A stretch of 64,000 nucleotides of DNA from contig CM060080.1 in the NCBI GenBank assembly GCA_030533445.1, positions 22,769,377 through 22,833,376 on the forward strand. The letters run 5' to 3'. A program made the translations under genes and the position numbers. The notes under the pieces were generated by a model that saw nothing but the letters and a program-made list of their open reading frames with translations, searched no databases and was not told where the DNA came from. The DNA is from Cyprinodon diabolis (Eukaryota; Chordata; Actinopteri; Cyprinodontiformes; Cyprinodontidae). Each line of letters begins with the position of its first letter. Position 1 is the first letter of the stretch. Positions 1 through 12,537 of the stretch are shown in pieces.

Positions 1-2475
1 CTTATGTTTTTCAGTTTTTTTCTTCAGGGTTTACTGTCAGAGGAGTAACAACTTCCTCATACTGGTGCTTTCAGTCTTAGGATGAGTTGTGACAAGCTTA
101 TCAACTGACAGCATGATAGCAGGTTCTGTCTGTTTTCCATTTAAGGTACAAAAGCAGTGACAAACAAACAGCAGTCCATCAAAAAGGAAAGACTGAACCA
201 AAATTGAAGAGATGGTGATAAAAATTTGTTCAAATAGAAAATCCAATAAAACAAGAACATGTCAGAGGCAGATGGACAAAAATAATGAATATAGGTGTGG
301 TGTGCAACAACCTGCTTATGTAAAAAAGGTACTTTGAAAGAAATGTTTATTCTCTTCTGAATTACAATATTTCACTAAACTAGTTAATTCAAAAACATTT
401 ACTAGATTTCAACTAATTAAATGTTTTTGCAACTCATGTTATCCACATATTAGTGGCATGAGATTGATCTCCTGTAGCTGCTTGTCTCACAACAGATCTG
501 AATAAGCCTCTGAATAAAGACACTCTCTAGATCTATAACACCCCATGATGAAGGTGTTCTGTTTCTTCTTACAAACAGCTTCATTGCCTCACAGTCTGGT
601 CTGTTAGTCCAGGTAAGGATCAAGGGATTATACTCATCACCCTGTCTTCTTCTGATGTAATGGAAGCCATTTTTGATCTAATCTGTTTTTTTCCAAATTA
701 ATCTACTATATTTTGTTCACATTTAAAATAATATAATTAAAACTTTTAGTACTATACTTATAATCTATCTCCACAAGGTTCTGATGAAGACAAATAGATA
801 TCCTGTCAGACTGCTGCTGAGAGTGTTCGATCACTCTATGGTCGTTTGGGAAGGTTTGGGTAGTTGGTATGTGAACCAAACTAATCAAAATCAGCAACAA
901 GAGTCTGATGTGTCCCTCAGGCTTATCGCTATCTGTATGCGATTTAGGCCCGAGCAGCGAAAGCGTTGCAAAGGCCTATTGTATCTCTGGTGTTCATTAT
1001 TCTTCTGCCTTATTTTTCTTTCCACTCAATCAAGTGGCTTTTTGGAAAAACTCACCAAACTTTACGTAAATTGTCCCCTGAAGGAAATGTAAGTATTTTA
1101 AAGCAATTTCAAATGGGCGTGGCCAAATGGCTTTGAAATCTGGCGCACATGTAGCTCTGGTATAACCATAAAAATACTTCTCTTGGAGATATTCCCTAAA
1201 ACCTACAGGAACTCAACCACTTGGACATTTTTCATTTGTTTTGAATCCTCTTTGTGGAAATAACTTGTATTCTTATGTGCTATAAGAGCTCAATAGTTTA
1301 TAGACTCCTACAGGTCACTCCCATTAGATTTGAATCATCTTCCTCATTATAGCATGTCTTGATTTTGCTGTTCAATCAAATCAATTGCCAAAAAACATTT
1401 AGGTTTATGATTGTAATACTAAAAGTTCGAACCAAGCAGGCAGTATTTCTTCCTCAGTAGGCTCTGTGATTAATATGATTTTTTTCTTCTATAGTAGGAG
1501 ACCAATGATTTCGATTTAGCCTGAAATAAAATAAAAATGTATATTATAGCCAAAGGACTCACTCTGTTCTATATTTGGGTTTTCCAAGCAGGTTTCATGA
1601 TACTTTGCGGAGACATTTAAAGGAAGGTACCTTATTATAATATGTCCAGGCTGGGCAAATCATTACTAAATAAAGGCAAAGATGTGAAACTGCAAGTCAA
1701 AATGAAAAGACGCTTCTGAGGCAGACAGGGGAATGCCTTTAAACAACAGTATTCTTGCAGGACCACTAAATCCACCTGGATTCAAACATAATACTGCAAG
1801 GGCTTTGAGAGGGACAGTCTGGCTGACTTTTACACCCCTTCCTCTGAGTTGGTTTTTGTCTTTCACCCTCTGTGGTGAAGAGAGAGGAGCTAATAGGCTG
1901 CTCAGCCATACACTTGTGAAAACAAACACAGACCTTGGTGCCGCTGATCTCTCAGGGCTTTTTTCAATCAAAAACAAGAAACTCTGGAAGAGGCTGAGGC
2001 ATGAATGGTGAGAGTGAAAATGAGGTAGTTTATATTGAAGGAGATTATGACCCAGGGCTTAATAGACCATCTGAAGTAAGACTCAGCGCCTTTAAAGGTT
2101 TAGGTGTGGAGTCTATAACTCCTGTCCAAGCAGGCTAGCGTGAGAGTTGAAGGCCTGGCTGGAAAAAAAGAAAAGAAATAAAATAACATCTACGTAGTTC
2201 ATGAAGAATACAAATTCACTGAGTATTTAATATGCAGAAGCAGAGGACACAATGGGTAGCACTTCAAAGCTTCTCTGGATGCATTAAGGAGCCTAAAAAT
2301 AAGAAAAGTCAGGTTAGTTGGTTAGAGCATGATGGTGCTAATAACACCAAGGTTGTGGGTTTAGTTCCTGAATGGGTGGTTAGTGATTTTAATGAGTTCA
2401 TAAATTAAACATGTGTTTAGATGATAAAGTAAATTTATAAATTTATCCCTTAAGAAAATTATGTATAATTAATGA
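1..2475. other. AT-rich non-coding stretch, nothing recognised
   Basis: No reading frame here has codon structure, splice sites or protein motifs that I can support. Short open frames overlap on both strands, as expected by chance. No repeat family was recognised. Confidence 0.5.
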
Positions 2476-2481
2476 TTGAAA

Positions 2482-2656
2482 TTAACAAACTATTGTAATT
2501 CTTTACTGTCAGGAAGTGCACAACAAAATACTGCAGCCAGAGTTCTGATGAAATTTAAAAAGAGAGATCATATCTCTGCTATCCTTGCTTCTATTCACTG
2601 GTATCCTGTTAAAATCAGAATAGAATTTAGAACCATCTTTCTCACATACAAAGACG
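2482..2656 (+). mobile_element. LINE ORF2 C-terminal fragment, left part (family A)
   Basis: A plus-strand frame encodes a stretch that reads like the end of a CR1/L2-type LINE reverse transcriptase: NYCNSLLSG, then AARVLMKFKKRDHIS, then ILASIHWYPVKIRIEFR and TYK. This motif order is typical of the region just before the end of ORF2. The frame breaks off after TYK near 2652 and the matching continuation (KALNGHAPSYI) appears only at about 3286. The fragment is therefore the left half of one LINE copy split by about 630 bp. It has no start codon of its own and is not expected to be functional. The family assignment is from motif memory. Confidence 0.7.
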
Positions 2657-3285
2657 CTAAAAAGATTTAAAAGTTTATTTTTCTTAAATATGAACAAAAC
2701 ACTGGGTCTAGATGCTTTTTAGAGTGCTTGGTAAAAGTTTTGTATCACTTTTTCTACTTTTATCATCTCTTCAATCATAAAACAATAAAATAGATGGCAT
2801 TATGAACCTACCTAAAAACTCAGGAAATGCTTGGTAAATATAGTAAATGTTTTGCATTTCTACTTTCCTTTAATAATTTGGTCAATCATAAACGATAAAA
2901 TAGGTGTAAATGTTTGTGTTTCTTTACTCTTTTTCCATTACGAAAATTGCTGTACGATCAAAAATAATTGAATAGTGGTATGACGGACCTAACAAAGGAC
3001 TAAGACCTGCTTAGTGTTTTTGTATTCCTTTCAAATTTTCAAATGTATAATTTGTACAACCATACACAGATACAAACAGTTGCATGTATTGGTACCTGGT
3101 ATCTATCAAGAGTTAAACTGTAAACAGCTTTTGTAAGGTGAAAATCTAACTGCAACTTTTTTATAAGTTCCGTAAACTTCAACCTTCTTCTTTTGAGTTT
3201 GCAAATCCACGTATTTTCCTGTGGTGGCATTTGTTGTTTGTTGTCTTTGTTTGCTACTCAAACAAAATAATTATTATTATTATTT
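2657..3285. repeat. Insertion inside the LINE, with imperfect ~110 bp tandem repeats
   Basis: This block separates two halves of a LINE reading frame. Within it, 2728-3030 holds about three imperfect units. Each begins near GCTTGGTAAA or a variant, runs through a T-rich segment, and contains an (A)ATCATAAAACAATAAAATAG-like box (2773, 2883 and, more diverged, 2958). The end of the unit, with ACCTA...ACTCAGG-like sequence, recurs as well. The rest is AT-rich. I see no coding sequence and no clear terminal repeats, so the insertion type is unknown. Confidence 0.45.
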
Positions 3286-3560
3286 AAAAAGCCTTAAATG
3301 GCCATGCTCCATCTTATATCAGAGATATGATTGTTCCTTATGTCCCTAACAGAGCACTTCGCTGCAAGTTTATTAGTGGTTCCTAGAATTTCTAAAAGTA
3401 GAATGGGAGGCAGATCTTTTAGTTATCAGGCTCCTCTCCTGTGGAACGAACTACCAGACACCCTGTCTACTTTTAAGACTAGGTTTAAACTCTCCTTTTT
3501 GTGTTATGCATTTTGATGCAATATAACTGTTTTAATTCAGGAGGATGATATAATTTTGTT
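3286..3560 (+). mobile_element. LINE ORF2 C-terminal end, right part (family A), and start of 3' UTR
   Basis: The plus strand continues the LINE frame with KALNGHAPSYIRDMIVPYVP, then after a small frame slip LLVVPRISKSRMGGRSFSYQ, APLLWNELPD and TLSTFKTRFKL. The same ending is encoded on the minus strand at 51230-51400, where VVPRIS, GGRSFSYQASLLWNQL and TLSTFKTILK can be read. The two copies confirm each other as one family. Relative to the 51 kb copy, a short segment before TLSTFK is missing here. It is a decayed, 5'-truncated copy. Confidence 0.72.
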
Positions 3561-3695
3561 TTATAAAGCAGTTTGGGGATTTTAAGATCTAAACTGAAGG
3601 TGAAAAAGTCACAAGAATCTATGAAACTTACTGTATTGACCCACAAAGAAAGTGAGATGAAAAAAAAAACTGAAACACAGAAACTGATGAATTGT

Positions 3696-3762
3696 TTACA
3701 CTAGGTAGAAAAATGTATATATACAGTATATATATATAATAATATTTTTCTAACTAGTGTAA
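3696..3762. repeat. Short AT-rich hairpin with matching ends
   Basis: The left end TTACACTAGGTAGAAAAAT is repeated in inverted form as the right end, ATTTTTCTAACTAGTGTAA, with a TATA-rich centre. Arms are about 27 bases. It may be a tiny MITE remnant or a chance AT palindrome. Confidence 0.5.
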
Positions 3763-3911
3763 CAAGAGCTTCTTATTGCCAACAAATATATTAACCTCAC
3801 TAGCAATATTTTATATAGGAAAGTTATACATTGATATTTTATTGTGTGTTTTTCTATAAGCCTCCAATTTGTTACTTCTCTATTAGCTAGTAATTACTAT
3901 TTACTAGTTAA

Positions 3912-4080
3912 AGCCTCCTTACAGTCACCCTAATCTCTCTTTCAATAACTCTCTATTACATTTTTTTATTGTGTGGGCCCTGGCTGGGCCACCTCAAAAC
4001 TTGTCAGAAGAATCGTCTTGGTTGAAATTAAATGTAACATCAAACTTTAATATGACAGCAATATCAATTATTTGGGCTAA
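3912..4080 (+). repeat. Unassigned direct repeat, copy 1
   Basis: About 170 bp that recurs in the same orientation at 8069-8249. Shared blocks include CACCCTAATCTCTCTT, GGCTGGGCCACCTCAAAAC, TTGTCAGAAGAATC and TATCAATTATTTGGGCTAA. Copy 1 lacks a 13-base segment present in copy 2. No coding potential and no terminal inverted repeats were seen, so the class of repeat is unknown. Confidence 0.8.
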
Positions 4081-7000
4081 TTAAATGTTTAAGAATTCTA
4101 TCCCTTAAAAATATGGTGGCACTCTCACAGTACTGACATCAAGGTAGAAGCCCTACAAGAGCAACAAAATAGAAATTGGGCACAAAAATACCTGGTTTTA
4201 GACATTTGATTATTAAAAAAAGGTCTTGGGGTATCCTACAGTATGATTTTTTTAAATCACAATCACAGCCTTGGGGAGACATGCCATAATGAAACTTTTC
4301 AACTTATCCTCTAGCTGCATAAACCTTTTTTTTTTTGTAATATAAAACCGATTAGAAATGTTAGAAAGTCTAAAGAAAAATTGCATCCTTATAATTATGT
4401 TTTGCTTGGTTTCTGAAATCCGAGTGTTGTTGTAGAAGTACTCTCAAAGCTCTCTCTATTACTGTGTGTTATTTGTGGTCTTCTATTTTAGATGCATTCT
4501 ATTTCAGGTAGTGTGTGTGTTCTCAGTCGCCCCCACAGAAACACTCAGGTTACTATGCTGCCATAATTATGCTCCCTTACTTTTAGCTGTCAAAACAGAA
4601 AATGTTTTGGTTCCAGCAGGATAGCAGAGGTGGTCACACAGAACAAAACCGCTAAGCAGACACAGTAAAGCCATGTTTGACCAGAGCAGCTGGTCAGTGC
4701 TGCAGAATGCCAAATACTGACAGCAGGAGGGAGCATGAACTGTAAACTCTTGAGAGACAATAAAAAGAGAAGCAGCGGGGAAATGAATATATTGATATAT
4801 AAGCTGCATGTGGAGAGGGAGAACAAGGAGGCCTGCAAAGACTGGCTTTGAACTGGCTCTCAAAGAACGCGTTTGAACATTGTTTATCACTTTTTAGATT
4901 TCCAAAGGCAAGACAAGCAGACATTCACAGCAAAACAGAAAAGCAGCGAGGCATAAAAGGAGGCACAGACAAGAAGACGCGAGGGTGGAGGGAAGAAGAC
5001 ACCGGCGAGAGGACAGAGTTAACAGGAGCAAACAGGGGCACCAGAGCTGATCAGCACGAGCTGCAGTCCAGCCAGATGCTTTTTTCTGCAGCCCATCAAG
5101 CAGGGTCCACTGAGGTGTTATTACTTTGTCAGGGCAGACTGGGCTGTTAGCTGATGATGGATGATACTGAGGACACGCTGGTTCTATCCCAGCTTTTAAT
5201 CAGCACAGCTGCGCCATTTGTCAGCAAGCAAAAACTCTGTATTGACCCACCAAAAACAGAAATTAAGTTTCTAGATTCTAATTCTAATTAATTCTAGAGG
5301 TTCTACATTATAGCAAGAGAAAAAATGCAGATCTAGTTTTGCAGTTTTTCTTGATAAGAAGAAGCTTCATGGCATCCCTGCCCTCCTTCAGTTTATAGCT
5401 CTAACCTTAGTAAAACGACTGTTCTCCTCGCTTATCCATGCCTTAATTATCCGATAGTTATTAATCCCTTAATTAAATCTTAAAATCTAGGCAGCAGAGG
5501 CTTTTATAAGAGGTGGAGCAGCAGTGACATTTCTTTGGCCTCCAAGGTTCCCCCTAAAATGATTGACATGACGCCATACCAGATCACTCCTTGAGTTCAC
5601 TCAAGTAAAACTGCAGCAACTTAGATGAAAAATGTTACTCAAGTATAGAAATAAAGTTACCAGTGCAAAATCTTACTAAAATAAAAGTTAAAATTACCTC
5701 ATTTAATTCTAAGTTAAATCTATTTTAATCATAAGTTTATTAGTCACTTTTTTTGTAAGCAAAAAAAAAAATTCCATTTCATAAAAAGGGAGATAATGGC
5801 CTCAAACTACTGATAACTGCTCTTAATTCAAAGTTACAATAAATAAGTGGATAAATTAAAATCTTAAACATATATCTAATTTTGCACCAATGTTTGTTTA
5901 TATAATAGAATGATAATTGGCCTATGCTTTTTTTGTATTTTATTTTGGTTCTCTTTTTTTGGGATATTAAAGAACCCATTAAGAAACATATTCACACGCT
6001 GAGGTATGCAACGTTGTATGTTACAGATTTTATTGATGGCAAGTTACAAATACAAATCTTATCCCCTTTGTGCCTAACATGCACTTAAACATGTTTAATG
6101 CCAGAAACAATAATTGCAAATGACTGAGAGACAAATTTACTCACATGTTGGTAATGTAGACCCCACTGAGATAGCCTACCTCCGCTGCTCCAACAAAAGA
6201 TGTCTAGCTCAGCCACTGGCTGGATAAGAAAAGGTATTCATTGATTAACAATTCGATGTATATCAATGCATGAAATCTATATATGGATGTAATGCATCCC
6301 CTTTTTTCTGTTGAACCCCATCTGATTTTTATGCTCTTATCATCTTATCATCTCTTATTGGTGGAGGTTTTTGAGGACCCAAATGCAAAGAGGAGTTTTG
6401 CTGATTTAATTAAGATCAAGAGGCAAATGTGTAAAATTATCAATAGATATCCTCTGCTTTGTATCGGTCTGTAACATAAATTCAGTCTTAAGTAGATTAA
6501 AATGTTTGTTGCAGTAAAATGACAAAGTATAAACTGTGTAAATTTATATCTGTATATTCAGATGTGTTATCAATATAGAGAGCCCCTGTAATTTGTTATT
6601 TTATTTTGTAAAGACAGATTTAAAATTTTTGAAAGAATATCCAATATTAAATATTGCTTGTTTTGACAACCTTAATATATATTCTTTGTCTTGAGGCGCA
6701 TTTAAGTCCAATTTTCTGCTTATTAAAGGACCAACCCTCCTGTTTCCAAGGAAACCAGCAGCTTTCATCCAACTAAACCTCTGAAACAATGCAGTATAAA
6801 CATTCCTACATGTTTATATACATTTCCAATTAAGCAAATCCACCATTAATCACACCATTCCCTTTAGGGGGCCATTGAATTGATTTTAATCATTGTAGTT
6901 GTGATTTTGTTAATGGGATGTGCTATCAGCTTCTGGTGATTGTTTGCTGAAGCAGTGCAGTGGTCCAAACTAATATATTCTTATTTAAACATGCAGTTGT

Positions 7001-8068
7001 GTGGTTACAGTAGCTGGTAGAACATATCTCTGCAAAAATCACTACATTTGTGGGGAACAGATTGTCCTTCATGTTCAGGTGTTTAAACTTTCTTAGTGTC
7101 TGTTGCCCTAGAAATCCAGACAGCACACACAGGACATACACAGAGCACACAAACAATCTAAAGATTGTCACAAATCCAGTTTATCTGTGGCGTTGTTTCC
7201 TACCTCTGCCTTGGAATTTAAAGTATGATGGCTACAAATTTAGATGTTAGTTGAAGGCTTGTTGATTTATTAGTCTATGGATACCAGTTTATATTTCATT
7301 AGATCTTAAACACATAAATGTGAAGTCAAATTTCCCGCTAAAAGTGTCTTACAGGCCAATACATTTGTGGAAACTGATTACCAAGTAATCCAATGTTTTC
7401 AGTCACGGAGTATTGAAACTGTCAAATATCATATAATCAATTTCCCCAATACACAAAACTGCCATTCAGTTTCTCTTTATTCTGTTTCTACAATTACCTC
7501 CCTGAGCTATAATCAATTTAATGTAGATTTTAATCTGAGCCCCACTGATCTGAATGTTGATCTTATCATGGAGAGAAAAAAATGGTGCACGGGGTTGACA
7601 CTGTCCTCCTAAATTTAAAAGCCTTTTAACTGAAGAGGTGATGTGTTGGAATGCAGGTTTGTCAACTTTTGTTCCTCTGTCCCCCTGCAAACTAACAATG
7701 TAGGAGACTTGTGACTTACCAATTGATTATGCAAGGTTTACAAAGTTATTCATATAGGGAGGTGATAACCAGTATTGTGCTTTTATCCATTTTTGACCAT
7801 TATTTTTATCTGCTGTTTCTAAATTGCACAACACAAACTCCATAAAACTGCCAATTCTGCCAAAAAGTCATATGAACAACCAATAATCATATAATATAAT
7901 CATAAAATATATATATATTTAACAACTTCATAGATTAAACAAAACATATCTTTTCATTTACATTTCTTTTTTTTTATTTATGTTTTCATTGTCATTGCAG
8001 CAACCTAGTTCTTTATAATCACTGACTAGTTTTGTATATATTACCCTTTGTCTTTTAGTTTGAAATGC
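4081..8068. other. Non-coding stretch, no recognised gene
   Basis: About 4 kb of AT-rich sequence with poly-A and poly-T runs. The block 4560-5150 is less AT-rich than its surroundings but has no consistent frame or splice pair. The block 6840-6940 has homeodomain-like ATTAAT/TTAATGG motifs and could be conserved, which cannot be tested here. Confidence 0.4.
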
Positions 8069-8249
8069 AGCCTTTCAATCACCCTAATCTCTCTTCCAAT
8101 AATTCTCTATTGGATTTTTTCATTGTGTAGGCACTGGCTGGGCCACCTCAAAACATAGATAATAATCCTTGTCAGAAGAATCATCTTGGTAGAAATTAAA
8201 TGTAACTTCAAACTTTAATTTGACAGCAATATCAATTATTTGGGCTAAA
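8069..8249 (+). repeat. Unassigned direct repeat, copy 2
   Basis: Second copy of the repeat at 3912-4080, in the same orientation and about 4.1 kb away, with roughly 85 percent identity by eye. It carries an extra segment containing ATAGATAATAATC after CCTCAAAAC. The ends of similarity are gradual, so exact borders are uncertain. Confidence 0.8.
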
Positions 8250-8614
8250 CTGTATGTCTCTGCGAGCCTTCCAGTAGTTGACATTTTTGTCAAATGTTAT
8301 TTGGAATTCAGGTCAGTGAGATGCAATGAGAGTATAATTTGCATATTTTGATGGTATGCCACAGCTGGTTAATTGGATTTAGAAGCCCAGAGATTCTCTG
8401 GAAGCATGCAGATAGCTACAATAAAAACCAGGGATCAATATGAAAGTCAGACCAAATCAACTTGTTCTATGGAAGGTAACAGAGTAATAAGTAACATTTA
8501 ACAACTAGGTTCGGCCATTGAGCACTGTCTGTAGACCAAAACAAGATGTGTAACAAGAGGCGTTTCTCTCTACTGACAACCTGACGCATTGATCTAATGT
8601 ATGCAATGTGCTCT

Positions 8615-8813
8615 ATGCACAACTCCACTACTTCCTGAAGTTAAGGCAGCTCTTTTGTTTCCTGTATTTTTCTACTGGATGAACTGATCAATCCAGGTGT
8701 GCCTGACCTCAGTAACCATGGCAAGACACTCTTGGATTAATCAGTTCATCCAGTGATGAAAGACAGGAAAAGAAAGAGCTGCCTTAAGTTCAGGAAGTAG
8801 TGGAGTTGTGAAT
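8615..8813. repeat. Large foldback (inverted repeat) element
   Basis: Two arms of about 80 bases run in opposite orientation: 8615-8695 and 8732-8813. They share CACAACTCCACTACTTCCTG, AAGGCAGCTCTTT and GGATGAACTGAT-AATCCA in inverted form. A 36-base spacer (8696-8731) separates them. Mismatches are few, so a single transcript would form a long hairpin. No clear target duplication was found. A foldback MITE is the simplest reading; a small-RNA precursor is a less likely alternative. Confidence 0.8.
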
Positions 8814-9637
8814 AAGCCCATTGCTAAGGTACACCGCAGGTTGGGTTTATGAGAGTTGTGGTTAGATGTTATCATTTTTGTTTTGTTGTTCTCCATTGGG
8901 GACTGTATTCTGAGCATCTTTATGCTTTAGAATACCACTGTAAGCTATATTTAAGGCTTTATATCTCCATTATAGTATTGATTTGTAGTTTAATACTCAG
9001 TCAAGTATTTGTCCTTTCTTTCTCCAGCTAAATGGCTTTCCAACACACAGTTCTTTCACACACAACTTACGTGATTCTTAAAAAAAGTATATGGTTATGT
9101 GTTTTATTGCTGTCTGTATAATAGAGCAAAGTTTATTAGAAACTTTATATTTCCAGATGGATAAGTGTCATCATGTCACTAATAACTACAGAAACCCATT
9201 TTACTGATGATCTCATCAATGTGAAGCTCAAAGCAGAGATTGTTTATATCTTTCACACTCTGGAACCCTTTAATTTTTTTTGTGCATTCAGATTAATCCA
9301 TTAACCCAGACCTCTCTGCAAACCTAAAACAACAAACAGCCAAAAAATCCAGCTATTATCCAAGTCAAAGTGGTGTTCACAGCTGATTATAAAAACCCTT
9401 TGTAAACGTCTCAAAAGAAAAGTAATTGTCGCTTCTGAAAAGAGGCGTTTCATTTGTGTCAGAACAGAATGGTAGGCTTTACTGAAGCACCCAATCTGTT
9501 GACTGACGTCTTAATAAAGGATAAAATCAGCACAGGGATTAGCTCTTAGCAACAAAGATGGAGACCAAACCAAACAGGAATACACAAAGTTTCACCTCAC
9601 TATGAATTAACTGGAAAATGATTACTTAATATTGCAC
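8814..9637. other. Non-coding stretch, nothing recognised
   Basis: AT-rich sequence without supported frames, repeats or RNA genes. Confidence 0.4.
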
Positions 9638-10130
9638 TGACCCGAATAAAGGACGACAACCCTCTCTTTCAAGGACCAGTTTTTAGCAACAAAACAAAAA
9701 GACCAAAAAGAAAAAAAGACTGATAAACTGAATTTATTTGGTTTAAAGAAAACTTTTTATATTGAAGTGCAAATTATTTCAAGAAAGTAATATTGCATTG
9801 AAATATTTGTGCAATTGAATAATTTAAACATAAAAAAAATACAGTTATGAGACATTTAATTGAATCTTGCAAAACTTCAACTCGAATGCAATCTGAAGTC
9901 TGTTCATGTAACATCTCAAAAACCTGTGCAAGGATTTTACTCACTGACGTCCTCTGCCTATCTCTGCTCGCTCAGGCTGTTCTATGCCTCCGCTGCACTG
10001 ACCACCATTATTTTAAAATTGGCGTCATAATTCCGCCTCCAATGTCTGCAAACTTGTCTGACATTTGATACACTCCATTCTAGGCAGTGACTCCCTGCCT
10101 GCGACAGACAAAAAAACAAAAAATACTTAG
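9638..10130 (-). repeat. Probable interspersed repeat, class unclear
   Basis: The block starts with CACTGACCCGAATAAAGGAC, continues through long A/T-rich sequence, and ends in a more GC-rich part containing CTGACGTCCTCTGCC and ATTCCGCCTCCAATGTCTG. I recall this order of sequences from dispersed fish repeats, but no second copy is in the window. The strand is a guess and the borders are approximate. Confidence 0.3.
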
Positions 10131-11526
10131 TTAAGCAATTTGTGCAAAATAGCAATAAAAAAATAAAAATCATATCAGATTTATAGTCCCCACACTGCGG
10201 ATATATGTATTAATATCTGTTGATAAATTACAGCAAAACCCATTTACACAGTAACAGATCAAAACCCTTAGATAAATCAAGCCTACCCCTCACATATCTG
10301 ACTCATCAACCATATAAAACAAATATTTCCATTAATTTCAAATAGAACAATTCACATACTTGTATTATATTAAACGGAACTTCCAATGTTCACTACTGTT
10401 CAGGGTCAAGTACCTTTTTCCTCTAATCATGGAGCAGCCGGGTTGCTTGGTCTCGCATTGAATCCTGGGATAACCAAGGATAGATACTGTAGGATACACT
10501 GGACCTGTCCTTCAAATCGGGCAAAAAGAAGGCGCATTTTTAGGATACAAAATGAGGAATCTTGGAATCCGACCAGACCTCGGCACCGTGCTATGACCTA
10601 ATCAGCCTTCAAATCTGGCCTTCGGAGCATCCCATGATTTTGAACACAGCCTCTATTTATAGCATCCTTGTCACTATTTCTCTGTTGTGATAAAAAGATG
10701 ACCCCAGCCATAGTGAGGTTACTTGCTTTACAAAAAACTATTGCCCGCTGCTGTTGCGTTCATGTAGTGACCCCCAGACAACTGTCAGCCTGTATAATTA
10801 CTTAGACCCAGATTATGCTGTAAGACATAGCCACGTTTTCACATTATTTTTAATGAAAAAAAACATGTCTTATATTCCGGCCAATACACTACTTTATGTC
10901 AAGTATTTAATCACATTCTTTAGATTTAAAACAGAGAACATCTCATGGTACTTTACCTTCATTTAAAACAAAAAATCATCCAAACCGATGATTTGTTAAA
11001 AGTTTTTTGAACTTAGAAAACCCATTCACATACATTCAAAACTGGAAGATAAAAAAAAAACAAAAAAAACACAGTCAGCAGTAAGCTCAACATATAGCGA
11101 TGCCTATTACAGAATTAACCTTTGTAAAACGGGACCAAGGCTTGCCAACACTGTGCAAGTTTTCTCCAGTTATGGCAGACTTTTTCGGAGCTGAGTTTCA
11201 GCCTTATTGCACTTCCTGCATCATTTATTAAACAGTGGGTAACGAGGAGCGATTAGCATCTCACGACCATCTTCCAAATGAGAACCATAAGGTCGGGAAA
11301 AATAAAACATGTTTGAAATTCAGTTGGTCCTCATGAGATGTCCGAGAGAAAATCCTGCTGTCGAAGCAGCGCTACGAGTGTCCATGAACTTTGTGCACTG
11401 CACATGTGCAAACGATGGAATTCTCCTTCTACCAGATTAACAAGTCTGACCAGCATAATCTCTCTATGCTGAGTCTGACGTGTGGTTTTCGGACATATAT
11501 ACTGTATATCGTGCAGTTAGATCATA
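10131..11526. other. Non-coding stretch, possible 3' UTR at its right end
   Basis: Nothing recognised with confidence. If the candidate minus-strand exon at 11527-11685 is real, its 3' UTR would run leftwards here, and TTTATT at about 11223 would read AATAAA on the minus strand. The segment 10386-10640 is less AT-rich but has no family match that I can name. Confidence 0.3.
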
Positions 11527-11685
11527 TCACAGCCTCGGGCCATACAAGTGTAAATAAATCGTTGAGCTACAGCTGAGTACAACGTTTAAAAATATCATAC
11601 AGTCTATGCCCGGCTTAAAGAAGAACAGAAGGAGAAAGTCATCAGCAGCCAGGGCCCAGCCAGTATCCTCATCCAGGATGGGGGT
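11527..11685 (-). other. Candidate terminal coding exon, minus strand
   Basis: On the minus strand a long CT-rich tract (about 11686-11715) leads to a TAG acceptor at 11686-11688. It is followed by an open frame of 52 codons ending in TGA at 11527-11529. The first part has GC-rich third positions and reads TPILDEDTGWALAADDFLLL. The later part is AT-rich and less protein-like. No matching upstream exon was recognised. On the plus strand the same DNA offers a rival reading: an ATG at 11606 followed by a lysine/arginine-rich 29-residue start (MPGLKKNRRRKSS) and a donor-like GTAAAA at 11691. Both readings cannot be preferred on present evidence, and neither gives a recognised protein. Confidence 0.25.
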
Positions 11686-12537
11686 CTACGGTAAAAGAGA
11701 GAGAGAGAGTGAAACAAGCAAGGAAGAAAAAGAGTGAGAAAATTTCCATTGAAGAAGAGTTTGGAAAGTTTATTTCCGTATTTAAAAACATTAACCATGA
11801 AAAAGCAGAAAAGTGCTGAAAATTAGCCTTGTCTTGCAATGTGATCTCAATCGATCTTTTGCTAATGAATATATATTTTTCTTGATGAAAGTTTTGAATG
11901 AAATCCCCCCCAGCTCTTCGCTATGCACACTTTCCCACAATGAAGCCCATAAAGCTGAGAATGTGCCTAATCCTTTCCAGAGTTATGACATATGGTCAGT
12001 GGCTTAAGTGATCTGGAACCATCTTAAGATCTAAGTGAAATGTTTCTCCCAGAAGGGGAGCAGAAAGGTAAATAAAGGAGCAGATTGAGGAACACGTTGA
12101 AATGGCTGACCTTACTGGTGGGCTGATTAAGGCTGGTAACATCTCACAGATGTTTAGTTACCAGAAGCTTACCTAACCAACAGCAGTTGGATTCTTTTAA
12201 GGAGTCAAAGCTTTGAATACCTTTAACAGGAAAATATCACAAGGTAAAATCATTGGTTAATTATTCTTTAGCAATTAATGGAGGAGGAGGAACAAACTCA
12301 TCAAGCTGATGACTGGAGAAAATATAACGCAATATTGGGTTCATGGGAATGACATATTTTAGCAATATTTGGGGACATTTCTTTGATTATGACTTTACAT
12401 TTAACAGGTTTGTAGAACACCCTTCTTTCTCCTTCATGTTCAAAAAATGTAAGTAAATTCTTGAGTATCAGAAAGTTCACAAAATTAAAATAAAGAACAT
12501 AATTTTAAAAATCATCCTTTACAACTGTAAAGCCCTA
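11686..12537. other. Non-coding stretch, nothing recognised
   Basis: AT-rich sequence without a supported gene or repeat. Confidence 0.4.

Noticed and set aside
4694..4924. Overlapping minus-strand frames around 4567-4924
   Set aside because: Three overlapping frames on one strand, no motifs and no splice pair.
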